From the NCBI GenBank assembly GCA_041399155.1, contig JAWKTI010000001.1, forward strand, positions 434,001 to 498,000: a stretch of DNA of 64,000 bases, given 5' to 3'. Numbering within the stretch: position 1 is the stretch's first letter; every line of letters starts with the position of its first letter. The notes under the pieces are model-generated. The model did not search any database. It was not told where the DNA came from and saw only the letters and a program-made list of their open reading frames with translations. The position numbers and the translations under genes were made by a program. Shown here piece after piece: positions 44,856 to 54,600 of this stretch. Origin of the DNA: Zavarzinella sp. GTDB lineage: Bacteria > Planctomycetota > Planctomycetia > Gemmatales > Gemmataceae.

Positions 44856-46262
44856 ATGACTACGATTCAACAAATTGACTATTGGCGAAATGCACCTTCT
44901 GAACACCAACATCTGGAATTCAAGGAAGCAAAGACACAGTTTGATAATCGAAAACTGTTTAAATACTGTGTTGCGATTGCGAATGAAGGTGGTGGGTATT
45001 TGCTTTTGGGGATCGAGGATGCACCGCCACGGAAAGTAGTGGGTACCCTCGCATTCAATAATCCAGTGGAAATGGCTTCAAAGCTATTTCGAACTCTGGG
45101 TTTTCGCGTTGATATCGAAGAGGTAGCTCATCCAGACGGCCGTGTGCTTGTCTTTCACATTCCTAGCCGCCCTTTAGGAACGGTGTATGATTTTGAAGGC
45201 TCCTATCTCATGCGGGCAGGTGAAGAACTTGTTCCAATGAGTGAAGACCGACTGCGATTGATTTTTGCCGAAGGTCAACCTGATTGGTTATTTCTAGCTG
45301 CAAAGAATGATTGTGATGATGATAAAATCATCCAGCTTTTAGATACTCAGAGTTATTTCGATTTGCTTCATTTGCCCTACCCAAGTCAGCGTGCAGGGGT
45401 TTTAGAGCGGTTCGAGAGTGAAAAGCTTATCCAGAGGCACAATCCTTTCTGGTCCATCACCAATCTTGGCGCAGTTTTATTTGCGAAAAAATTGGACGAT
45501 TTTGACAAATTAGGCCGCAAAGCGTCCCGGGTGATTGTTTATGAGAATACCAACAAATTACATACTAAACTCGACAGGCAGTTTACAAAGGGTTATGCAT
45601 CGGGCTTCCAGGGCTTGGTGGAGTATGTCAATGGACTTGTACCGACAAATGAAGTGATTGAACAAGCACTTCGCCGTGAAGTAAAAATGTTTCCTGAGAT
45701 TGCGGTACGTGAGCTTGTGGCAAATGCACTGATTCATCAGGATTTTTCATTAACTGGCAGTTCGGTTATGGTGGAGATCTATACGGACCGAATGGAGATT
45801 TCAAACCCGGGCAAACCGTTCATTTCACCTGATAGATTTATTGATGAGTACCAATCACGCAACGAACGACTTGCAGATCTGATGCGGCGGCTTGGTATCT
45901 GTGAAGAGAAAGGCAGTGGTATCGACAAAGTAATTCAAGAAGTTGAAGCCTATCAGTTGCCAGCACCTGATTTTCGAGTGGGAGAGAGACGTACTTCTGT
46001 CGTGTTATTTATGCACAAAGAATTTGAGGAAATGGAGCGAGAAGACCGTATCCGTGCCACCTACCAGCATTGTTGTCTTAGATACGTCTTCAATGAAAAA
46101 ATGACTAATCAAAGCCTTCGCGAGCGTTTTCGATTGTCTCGTAAAAAGGTCGAGTCTGTCTCGCGGGCTATTCGTGATACTGTTGATGCTGGTAAAATAA
46201 AATCGGGAAACCCTGACCAAACTTCACTGCGTTACCGTTATTACATCCCTTTTTGGGCGTAA
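44856..46262 (+). CDS. AlbA_2 (Schlafen-fold) ATP-binding regulator-like protein
   Basis: 468 aa. The N-terminal AlbA_2/Schlafen domain (about 15-130) has HLEFKEAK (21-28), KYCVAIANEGGGYLLLGIED and YLMRAGEELVPMSEDRL. The middle contains NPFWSITNLGAVLFAKKL, usual in COG2865-type proteins, and then a HATPase_c_4-like domain: VRELVANALIHQDF, DRMEISNPGKP and EEKGSGIDKV. A C-terminal winged-helix segment follows (MTNQSLRERFRLSRKKVESVSRAI). Such proteins are annotated as predicted transcriptional regulators or RNA-binding ATPases and recur in defence neighbourhoods. Next to the DUF2075 helicase it completes a Schlafen-like pair. The ribosome binding site is weak. Confidence 0.92.
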   Translation: MTTIQQIDYWRNAPSEHQHLEFKEAKTQFDNRKLFKYCVAIANEGGGYLLLGIEDAPPRKVVGTLAFNNPVEMASKLFRTLGFRVDIEEVAHPDGRVLVFHIPSRPLGTVYDFEGSYLMRAGEELVPMSEDRLRLIFAEGQPDWLFLAAKNDCDDDKIIQLLDTQSYFDLLHLPYPSQRAGVLERFESEKLIQRHNPFWSITNLGAVLFAKKLDDFDKLGRKASRVIVYENTNKLHTKLDRQFTKGYASGFQGLVEYVNGLVPTNEVIEQALRREVKMFPEIAVRELVANALIHQDFSLTGSSVMVEIYTDRMEISNPGKPFISPDRFIDEYQSRNERLADLMRRLGICEEKGSGIDKVIQEVEAYQLPAPDFRVGERRTSVVLFMHKEFEEMEREDRIRATYQHCCLRYVFNEKMTNQSLRERFRLSRKKVESVSRAIRDTVDAGKIKSGNPDQTSLRYRYYIPFWA

Positions 46263-46280
46263 GTGGCATTAAGAGGTAAA

Positions 46281-46707
46281 TTTTTCATTTAGGCGCAAAA
46301 TCCCACCGGGGGTAGAGTGTCCAAACGAAATAATGTAGGAAAGTTCAAATTTTCATTTAGGCGCAAAATGCCATTGAGTGGTTTTTTCAAAGAAACGCTG
46401 TAAAAATAGGGGTTTTTTCATTTAGGCGCAAAATCCCACCGGGGTAGAGTGTCCAAACGAAATAATGTAAGAAAGTTCAAATTTTCATTTAGGCGCAAAA
46501 TGCCATTGAGTGGTTTTTTCAAAGAAACGCTGTAAAAATAGGGGTTTTTTCATTTAGGCGCAAAATCCCACCGGGGGTAGAGTGTCCAAACGAAATAATG
46601 TAAGAAAGTTCAAATTTTCATTTAGGCACAAAATGCCATTGAGTGGTTTTTTCAAAGAAACGCTGTAAAAATAGGCCAGTTTTGATTTAGGGCAAAGTCC
46701 CATTTTT
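46281..46707. repeat. 132/133-bp tandem array with a motif every 65-68 bp
   Basis: Three near-identical units begin at 46286, 46419 and 46551. Each unit holds two copies of CATTTAGGCGCAAAAT: 46286, 46354, 46419, 46486, 46551 and 46619 (the last with GCACA). A degenerate seventh, GATTTAGGGCAAAG, is at 46684. The two kinds of intervening sequence alternate and are conserved, differing by single bases (G5/G4, GG/AG). The array fills most of the gap after the AlbA_2 gene; nothing else is visible between 46263 and 46820. Confidence 0.95.
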
Positions 46708-46820
46708 ATATCACCATTTTACTAATCAACTATTCACCAATCATCTTTCCCCCGTGCCTCCGTGGGGTGTTTTCCTGCTATAATATCCACATCCAAAATG
46801 TTGCTCGCGGTGGGGTGTTG

Positions 46821-49118
46821 ATGAGTAAATTTTCACTTATTTCCTGCAAGATTGTCCTCTGTCTTGCAGCTTTCGGGGTGGGGCTGCTGGATTCTCAGCT
46901 TGCCGCCAACGAAATGGGCAAACTGCTCTATGCCAAGAAATGCGCGTTTTGTCATGGAGCGAATGGCGAAGGCACCAAAAAGTACGAACCAGCACTGACC
47001 GGTGGGCTTTCCGTGGCTCAACTGGCCGATGTGATTCAGAAGACAATGCCGGAAGATAGCCCCGGGTCGCTGTCGAAGTCGGACGCCAGTGCCATATCAG
47101 ATTATGTGCACGATGCCTTCTACTCGCCGGTGGCACAGGAACGCAATCGCCCCGCTCGGATTCAGCTTTCCCGCCTCACGGTGAAGCAGTATCGGAATTC
47201 GCTGGCGGATCTGGTCAATAGTTTCACCTATCAGCCCAATTGGGGCAAAGAGCCTGGTTTGCGGGCGGAATATTTCAAGAATCGTCGCACGCGGGCCACG
47301 GATCGGGTGGCACAGCGGATCGATCCTCAGATTGATTTTCAATTTGGCACCGAAAGTCCGGTTCCGGGCAAAACGGAACCGCACGAATTTTCGATCTGGT
47401 GGCGGGGCAGTGTGCTGGCACCTGAAACCGGTATGTACGAAATTGTGGCACGCACCGAACATGCGGTGCGAGTGTATCTGAACGACCCCAACACCCCCCT
47501 GATTGATGCGTGGGTGAAATCGGGCAACGATACTGAATACCGTGGTCGGATTTTTCTGATTGCGGGTCAGGTTTATCCTCTGAAAGTTGATTTTTCGAAG
47601 GCGAAACAGGGCGTAGACGATTCTGACAAGACCAAAAATAAGCCACCGCCGAAGATTCCGGCGATGATGACGCTGTTATGGCAGCCTCCGCAGCGAACAT
47701 TGCAGGTAATTCCGAATCGCCTGCTCTGTACCTGTGATTCTCCGATTGGATTTGCCAGTTCCGTACCATTCCCGCCAGATGACCGATCGTTGGGGTGGGA
47801 GCGTGGCACCGCAGTAACGCGGGAATGGGATGCTGCCACCACAGAAGGTGCGATTGAAACGGCCGATTTTGTGCTGAGCCACCTGCGGCAATTGGCCAAT
47901 ACCAGCCCGGGCCAGCCAGACGCACGCCAGAAACTGATCACTTTCAGTGAACAGTGGTTGCAGCGTGCGTTCCGCGAACCGTTGAAACCAGAATGGAAGG
48001 CACTGATTGCTTCAATTTTCGAACAGCAAAGCGACCCCACGGTGGCGTTGAAACGAGTGCTGCTATTCTCTTTAAAATCACCCCGCTTCCTCTATCGGGA
48101 TCTGGAAAAGGTCAGCCCCAGCTTTCAGGCTGCCGAACGTCTGTCGTACGCACTCTGGGATTCAATTCCGGACCAGCAGTTATGGACTGAAGCGGCAGCA
48201 GGTCGTTTGGTCACTCGCGAACAGGTGACAGCACAGGCGCGTCGCATGTTGAACCACCTGCGAGCGAAAGAGAAAGTGGAAGGCTTTTTGCTGGCCTGGC
48301 TGAACCTGGACCAGCCCCACGATCTGACCAAAGATGCCAAGTTGTATCCCAACTTTAACGCCCAGATTGGGGACGACCTGCGTACCAGCCTGGAATTGTT
48401 TCTGCGGGATACATTCTGGTCAAACGAATCGAACTATAAGACGCTGCTTTCAGCCGATAAAGTTTACTTGAATGATAAACTTAGTAAGTATTATGGCTTC
48501 CCTGTGGTGAAAGACTTTCAGCCGGTGGCATTTCATGAAAAATATGCAGCAGGCGTGTTGACGCACCCGTACATGATGTCCAGTTTTGCCCACCACAATG
48601 AAAGTTCGCCCATCCACCGTGGGGTATTTATCGCACGTGGGTTGCTGGGTGTGATGTTGCGTCCTCCGCCGGAAGCAGTGACGCCGCTGCCACCGGATCT
48701 TCATCCATCGTTGAACACGCGGGAACGGGTGATTTTGCAGACGAAGTCGGCAAACTGCATGACGTGCCACGGCATTATCAACCAGTTGGGTTTTACGCTG
48801 GAAAACTTCGATTCTGATGGGAAGTTCCGCACCGTCGACCGTGCGAAACCAGTGGATACGAAAGGTTCTTACATCACCAAAGCGGGCAAGGAAGTTACTT
48901 TCCAGAACGCACGCGATGTGGGGCAGTTTGTGGCCAACAATCCGGAAGCTCATGCGGCATTCTGCGAAAAAATGTTTCACCACGTAGTGCAGCAGCCGAT
49001 TCGGGCTTTCGGTGCGGATAAATTAAGCCATTATCAGGCAGAGTTCACCAAACAGGACTTTAATATGCAGCACCTGGTGCTGACCATCGCAGTGGATGCG
49101 GCCATGCACAAGAAATGA
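46821..49118 (+). CDS. cytochrome c plus DUF1587/1592/1588/1585 (PSD) protein
   Basis: 765 aa from the ATG at 46821 (frame open to 46767). Signal peptide to about residue 28. A haem c site CAFCH comes first, then a DUF1587-like block (RLTVKQYRNSLADLV), a PA14-like region (GLRAEYFKNRR, GSVLAPETGMYEI), DUF1595 (FSEQWLQRAFREPLKPEW), DUF1592 (FLYRDLEKVSPSFQAAERLSYALW), DUF1588 (GVLTHPYMMSSFAHHNESSPIHRGVFIARGLLG) with a second C-x-x-C-H (CMTCH), and DUF1585. Exported, probably a periplasmic redox protein of the planctomycete group; the reaction is unknown. The usual DUF1552 partner is not adjacent. Confidence 0.93.
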   Translation: MSKFSLISCKIVLCLAAFGVGLLDSQLAANEMGKLLYAKKCAFCHGANGEGTKKYEPALTGGLSVAQLADVIQKTMPEDSPGSLSKSDASAISDYVHDAFYSPVAQERNRPARIQLSRLTVKQYRNSLADLVNSFTYQPNWGKEPGLRAEYFKNRRTRATDRVAQRIDPQIDFQFGTESPVPGKTEPHEFSIWWRGSVLAPETGMYEIVARTEHAVRVYLNDPNTPLIDAWVKSGNDTEYRGRIFLIAGQVYPLKVDFSKAKQGVDDSDKTKNKPPPKIPAMMTLLWQPPQRTLQVIPNRLLCTCDSPIGFASSVPFPPDDRSLGWERGTAVTREWDAATTEGAIETADFVLSHLRQLANTSPGQPDARQKLITFSEQWLQRAFREPLKPEWKALIASIFEQQSDPTVALKRVLLFSLKSPRFLYRDLEKVSPSFQAAERLSYALWDSIPDQQLWTEAAAGRLVTREQVTAQARRMLNHLRAKEKVEGFLLAWLNLDQPHDLTKDAKLYPNFNAQIGDDLRTSLELFLRDTFWSNESNYKTLLSADKVYLNDKLSKYYGFPVVKDFQPVAFHEKYAAGVLTHPYMMSSFAHHNESSPIHRGVFIARGLLGVMLRPPPEAVTPLPPDLHPSLNTRERVILQTKSANCMTCHGIINQLGFTLENFDSDGKFRTVDRAKPVDTKGSYITKAGKEVTFQNARDVGQFVANNPEAHAAFCEKMFHHVVQQPIRAFGADKLSHYQAEFTKQDFNMQHLVLTIAVDAAMHKK

Positions 49119-49139
49119 GATTATTTTCAGAAATGAGTG

Positions 49140-50018
49140 TTATTTGGCCCCACTGACAGCCATTTCGATGGAATAAAATCCTTTCCTTGCAGTAATAAAG
49201 AGCGTTTTGCGATCTTTCCCACCAAAACAGACGTTCGCTGGTCTTTCTGGTACTGCGATTTCCTGAATCTTTTTGCCAGACTTATCAAACACCAACACCT
49301 TGGCGCTGGTTAAGTAGACATTCCCTTCCGAATCGACCGTCATGCCATCGGAACCAGAAGTGCAGAACAACGAGCGTTTGCCCACTGTGCCATCCGCACC
49401 GATGGGGTAGGAATAAGTTTTGCCGGCATTGATATCTGCGACGTAAAGTGTTTTGCCATCAGCACTTCCGACAACACCGTTGGGTTGAACAAAGTCTCCA
49501 TCCACCTGGGCTAATTTCTTGTCGGTAGAGAACAGGTAGAGTCCACGATTTTTTTGTTCCTGCGGCCCACGATTCCAATACGGTCGCTTATATAACGGAT
49601 CGGTAAAATAAGCGAATCCCTTCGGGTGCACCCACACATCATTGGGACCATTGAGCAATTTTCCTTCAAATTCACGCACCAACACTTCGATTTTTTTGGT
49701 TTTCAGGTCAATCTTCCAAAGCTCGTTTTTGGCATCGGCACAGGCCCAGAGGTAGTTGTTGGCGTCTACGTAGAGACCATTGGAACGGCCTGCGTTTTCC
49801 AGAAAGACGTTTAGCTTGCCATCGGTGGTCCATACCCAGATAACGTTACCTGGTTGATCAGTAAAGTAGACATTGCCATCTTTGTCCACGGCGGGGCCTT
49901 CGGTGAAGGAATATCCGGTGCCCACCTGAACCATTTTTGCCCCAGGTGCGGTCACTTCCGCACTATCGAGGGTGGGAATGCCACTGAAAAGTAACATGAG
50001 CGGGAGAAGGTGCTTCAT
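49140..50018 (-). CDS. SMP-30/gluconolactonase-like secreted protein
   Basis: 292 aa from the ATG at 50018, with GGA 7 nt upstream (frame open to 50033). Signal peptide ending LDSA. The six-bladed propeller of the SMP-30/gluconolaconase/LRE family is visible: FTEGPAVDKDGNVYFTDQ, the metal-ligand Asn-Gly-Pro-Asn in LLNGPNDVW, GFAYFTDPLY, and SDGMTVDSEGNVYLTS. The likely activity is lactone hydrolysis outside the cytoplasm; substrate unknown. It follows the glycosyltransferase by 22 nt on the same strand. Confidence 0.9.
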   Translation of the reverse strand: MKHLLPLMLLFSGIPTLDSAEVTAPGAKMVQVGTGYSFTEGPAVDKDGNVYFTDQPGNVIWVWTTDGKLNVFLENAGRSNGLYVDANNYLWACADAKNELWKIDLKTKKIEVLVREFEGKLLNGPNDVWVHPKGFAYFTDPLYKRPYWNRGPQEQKNRGLYLFSTDKKLAQVDGDFVQPNGVVGSADGKTLYVADINAGKTYSYPIGADGTVGKRSLFCTSGSDGMTVDSEGNVYLTSAKVLVFDKSGKKIQEIAVPERPANVCFGGKDRKTLFITARKGFYSIEMAVSGAK

Positions 50019-50040
50019 TTTCGTGTCCATCACAAGTTGG

Positions 50041-51210
50041 TTATTTAACGTTCGATTCGAGCCAGAGTAATTCTACTGCCGAGTCTGTAGATCCCACCAG
50101 AATTGCCTGCTGGGCAAATTCACGACCCAGATCGGCAGCTTCTGAAGCAGAAATCCCAACAATCAAAAAGCTGGGCTCGGGTGGCCATTTACTGGAACGA
50201 TTCCCCCCACGCCCACGAAAATATTGCCAGCCACGCGTCTTGATGGTGTTTTCCAACCTCACCTGATTTGCTTGATTTTCCTGAGGGCTGAGCTGTTTGG
50301 ACAGAGGATTAAATGCGGTAACAAACGCCCACTCATCCTTGCTGCAAAGTTGCAGCAAGGCGTCTAATCGTGGGGAATGCTGCCCCACCTGTAGCGGGAA
50401 AGCCCCACCAGGGATTTCATCCACCCAATAGATGGTTTCCTTATAGGCTTTCGCCAATTGGCCCACCGGCAGGTTCCGTGGGCGATCAAGTTTGAACCAC
50501 GACCGAATTCCCAGCAATAGCAGCATTGCCAGCGAGCGGACAGTTTCTTTCAGATTCACTTTAGAGGTGCCTTCGCGACGATTCACAAAAATAATGGGAA
50601 ATTCGCCAATTCTGGCCCCCACGCGGTAGCAGCGGTAGAGCATTTCCTGCTGGAACGAATAGCCACGCGAAGAAAGTTTATCGAAGGCAACCCGCCGTAA
50701 CATGCTGACACGGTAACAGCGAAATCCCCCACTGGCATCCCGCACGGGCATCCGAAACAGCACCCGAACCAGGCGGTTGACATTTTTGCTGATCCATTCC
50801 CGCAGCCACGGCCAGTCCTGGGTGCCCCCACCCGGAACGTAGCGAGAACCAATCATCACATCATGATTGGCCATACCGTCAACCAGGTTGGGAATTGCTT
50901 CGGCAGGATGGCTGAAATCGGCATCCATGTTCAGGAAAAATTCGTACTGGTTTTCCTGTGCGTAACGCATCGCTGCCAGAATAGCGGTCCCCAGGCCCAA
51001 TTTTCCACTCCTGTGGAGGCATTTCACTCGAGCATCTGCCGCAGCCAACTGGTCAACCAGCGTTCCTGTGCCATCGGGAGAATTGTCATCCACCACCAGG
51101 ATATCAGCCCACGGTGCGTGAGCGTGGATGCGTTCAATCAGTGGTTGTATATTCTCTCGTTCATTGTAAGTGGCAATGGAAACGAGAATCTGCCCACGAC
51201 CTACTTGCAT
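50041..51210 (-). CDS. GT2 glycosyltransferase, dolichyl-phosphate mannose synthase-like
   Basis: 389 aa. The first 240 residues are a DPM1-like GT2 domain: VSIATYNERENIQPLIERI, ILVVDDNSPDGT with the nucleotide-binding Asp, LGLGTAILAAMRYA, FFLNMDADFSHPAEAIP (DxD) and VMIGSRYVPGGGTQDWPWLRE. The family transfers mannose or glucose to polyprenyl phosphate. There are no membrane helices after it; instead a 140-residue extension ends in FLIVGISASEAADLGREFAQQ and is not one I recognise. Cytoplasmic face of the membrane expected. Confidence 0.9.
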   Translation of the reverse strand: MQVGRGQILVSIATYNERENIQPLIERIHAHAPWADILVVDDNSPDGTGTLVDQLAAADARVKCLHRSGKLGLGTAILAAMRYAQENQYEFFLNMDADFSHPAEAIPNLVDGMANHDVMIGSRYVPGGGTQDWPWLREWISKNVNRLVRVLFRMPVRDASGGFRCYRVSMLRRVAFDKLSSRGYSFQQEMLYRCYRVGARIGEFPIIFVNRREGTSKVNLKETVRSLAMLLLLGIRSWFKLDRPRNLPVGQLAKAYKETIYWVDEIPGGAFPLQVGQHSPRLDALLQLCSKDEWAFVTAFNPLSKQLSPQENQANQVRLENTIKTRGWQYFRGRGGNRSSKWPPEPSFLIVGISASEAADLGREFAQQAILVGSTDSAVELLWLESNVK

Positions 51211-51319
51211 GCAGGGTTACTCCGACTGTTGTGTACCATTAAACTATGATGGCCAGTGGATAAGGCGATAACGAATTTGTTTGACCAAAGTCATCATCAC
51301 AAGTCAGACACGGAAGTTG

Positions 51320-51592
51320 TCAGACATCTTTGGCGGTGGGGCGGGATTTCAAAAGTGAGATCTGTTTCTTAACTAATTGAATCGCAGGCATATCAACTTC
51401 CTGTCGTGGATAACGGCGGCTAAGAGCTTCCAGGAGGGTGTCCCACAGATCCAGTTCTGGATTGTCGATCAGCATCCACTGGGAACGCCGTGTTACACGC
51501 AGGTAAAAAAGCCATTTTCCAGCGAAATGATCTGCTTTGATCCAGCGCCGATCCCCGGAAACCGGGTCATGATCATCCCACTTGATATCCAC
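51320..51592 (-). CDS. small hypothetical protein, GTG start
   Basis: 90 aa from the GTG at 51592, selected because GGAG lies 7 nt upstream; upstream in the same frame is only shadow of the DUF1559 gene. The chain reads DIKWDDHDPVSGDRRWIKADHFAGKW, then LFYLRVTRRSQWMLIDNPELDLWDTLLEAL. It is charged and soluble, with no family recognised. It starts 13 nt after the stop of the collagen-like DUF1559 gene, so is probably its operon partner. Confidence 0.65.
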   Translation of the reverse strand: MDIKWDDHDPVSGDRRWIKADHFAGKWLFYLRVTRRSQWMLIDNPELDLWDTLLEALSRRYPRQEVDMPAIQLVKKQISLLKSRPTAKDV

Positions 51593-51605
51593 TAAACAAC
51601 TCCGA

Positions 51606-54600
51606 TTATCGTTTTCCAGGTGGTGGGGGAGGGATCGAAGGAGCACTGGGAGAACCAGGCGGTGCACCGGGTGAGCCTGGCCCACCTTTTGGTGGGGGTG
51701 GAATCGGAGGTACACCCGGCGATCCAGGGGTGCCTCCGGGATTGCCACCCGGGGGAACGCCAGGTCCCGTACCAGGATTGTTAGGATTCTGCTTGCTATC
51801 TTCAGCAATATAACGCAGTGAAGAGAAAAAGCGGTTTTGATCCGACTTGGAAACACCCGTGTTGTCTCGAACAGTCATCACTACCAGTGCAGTATCATTC
51901 AGGTGGACCACCCATCGGGCAAAGGGGGTATCATTACGATTAAAGCTGAAAGCGATCCCGGCGTGTAAGCCTTTGTCGCGTCGTTTGATCAGACTTGGGG
52001 CCTCTCCAAAATCGCCCTTATTCACCATATCGCTGAGGATCTTGTATTGATCTGCAGCCGTTTTCGCGCCTTTGAAGTCTGCCACAAGAAGCTCAAGCAT
52101 AAATATCGGGCTTCCTGCTGCATCCTTTGGCCATGTAACGGTGTGCTCACCTTCCTGCCCACCAGGCAACAATGAAAAATCGCCCTTTGGCAACAACATT
52201 GCCAATCCAATTCCTGGATTGGAAACTGGGTTCCATTCATACTTGGTGGGTGTAACAGGAGCAGCTCGTAACACTTGCACCGATTTGAAAAACGGTTCTG
52301 TAGCTTCCTGTATCGGGTCGCTTTCACCAATCACACCTGCCACAAAACGAGTGTGATTGATCACATAAATGCGGAAAATACCCGGTTTGTTATCGGCATT
52401 TCTGGCTCGAAACTCTTTGCCTGTGTTTCCATTCAGTTTTGGTGCATCCGAAACATTGCCAAAAACAGTAAAGCCACGTGATGCGGCATACACGGCAATT
52501 TCCCGCTGTGCTGCACTTCCTGTGGCATCGTCCTTCGGCAAAGTGGGGTTGTAGCGTGCATACAACGAGTAACGTAGTTTGGTATCATCCACTTTGCAAA
52601 CGGTCAACTTTTCTTCTGGCAGATCAATTTCTGTAGTAGATACACCTAATGGGACACCTGCAGAAAATGATGCGGATAAGACACCCATTGCTGTCGCCTG
52701 CCAGTTAGGAGGCAAAGCCACGACTGGAACATTCGGCGTGCCACCAGGAAGATTAGGAGTTTTCAGGCGAGATTCGTTAATATCAACAATTTTGGCCGTG
52801 TCATCAAACTCGATCGTTTCTTTGCCTTTATAGGTGGCCATCGCTTTGAAAACATCATCAGAAACACGGCCGCTCACGAACCGCACTGAACCGTCAGCCA
52901 TCAGAACATACGTGCCGAAGTCAGGCCGTTTGGGGTCATTAATGTGATTCGTGAGGAACGGTTCCACCGAGTTGGTCATTGGTACTGCTGCAATTGTCGC
53001 ACCACCACCACGAATCCAGGGGCGTGGAATAGTTTTGGGTACTTGAGCCGCCCACATTGTGTTCGACAATCCGTCATTTGCTGAAATTTCACTGATTGGC
53101 GTCTGGCGATCATAACCAAACACCCCCAGGCGGGATTCGTTTTCTGGAGTCGCTTCCAAACTGGCCACTCCATTACCGATACCAGCAATACCCACAAAGT
53201 GGGTGGCACCAAGTTCCACATTGACGGATGGCAATTTTACCCGCCAAGTGGCTGGATCTTGCGAGGAATCGATGAATTCTGGGATCCAGGCACGACCTGC
53301 CTGCAGGTTATCAGGATGGTTCCACGCTTCAGTTGGGCGAATGCTCGCGAAGACGTTGCTATGACCCATATACGGCAGCAAGTTCGCCATCCAACTGATC
53401 CGTTGTTCTGGATTAAATGGCAGGTTCATCCGTGCGGGTGTTCCCGGACGTGGGAAAGTACCCAGTGGAAACGTTTTCTGTTCGTTGAACTTCGCAGCCA
53501 TACCTGTCAACTTGCCCCAGGGATAGCTGGATGCAAGCATCACTGTCTGGCCAGCAATACCATCAAAGTAGTTGCGGAGATTTCCGGCTACTTTGTCAGA
53601 ATAATCTGCTTTCCAGTCGATTCGGAGTTCAAATTTGACTCGCAAGTCGGAAACGGAGGAATCGACGGATGAACGTGGGCGATTCTGGCCGGTGCCTGGG
53701 AAGCCAGGCTGACCTGGGAAACCAGGTCCTTCGCCGCCTGGGCCAGGAAAACCAGGTCCCTCGCCAGGGCCACCAGGGAAACCAGGTGAAGGCATTCCGG
53801 GGCCTCCGGGACCGCCTGGCATTGGAGGGATGCCGGGAACTCCAGGCCTTGGAAACTGGAATGATTCGTTTGATCTGCGATCCGATCGGATGCCTGGTGC
53901 AATCGGAGCAATCGGTGGGCTACCACCTGGGCCTCCCGGACTACCAGGGCTGCCGGGTCCAGGGAAGCCAGGTCCCATAGGTGGGCTGCCAGGGAAACCA
54001 GGGCCTTCTCCACCAGGACCACCAGGAAATCCAGGATTATTAGGATTGTTCTGGTTGTTCAGAGGACCCACATTCACTGTTTGTTCGATTAAGGAGCCAA
54101 TTTCTGCTGCAAAAATGGGTAGCATTACCTTCACTACCTGACCTAACAGTTTTGACTGGTTGTCATTTTCGCAATCAACAGCAACATCGCAGTTAAAGTT
54201 ACTCTCATTAAAATCTTTTAATACGAAGCCGATCACTGGTCGTTTTGGCAATAAAAAGTTCGCTGCCACGCCACCCGGTAGCTGGGGCTTAAACTTGGAA
54301 TCGCCACCGAAATCTAGACCCACATCGAAGATAACTTTGGTGATCCGGCTGGAATCTTCCACTCGGATTGCGAATGCCATCACCGGTTTGTCACCAGGTG
54401 CGACCAGGCCATTCATCATCGACTTCAGGCCAGGATTGACCGTTCGATAAGTGGGCAGGGATGTATACACAGGCGGTGGGGTGGGATTACCAGATCCACT
54501 GGGATTTCCCGGCTGTCCCACACCCGGCCCAGGTTGCCCCGGAACAATCGGGGTTGGTCCGGGAACACCAGGAGTAATCGGTGCAGGTGCACCAACACTG

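Noticed and set aside
46281..46707. CRISPR array
   Set aside because: The motif spacing is regular but the intervening sequences are two alternating repeated types rather than unique spacers, and no cas gene is present.
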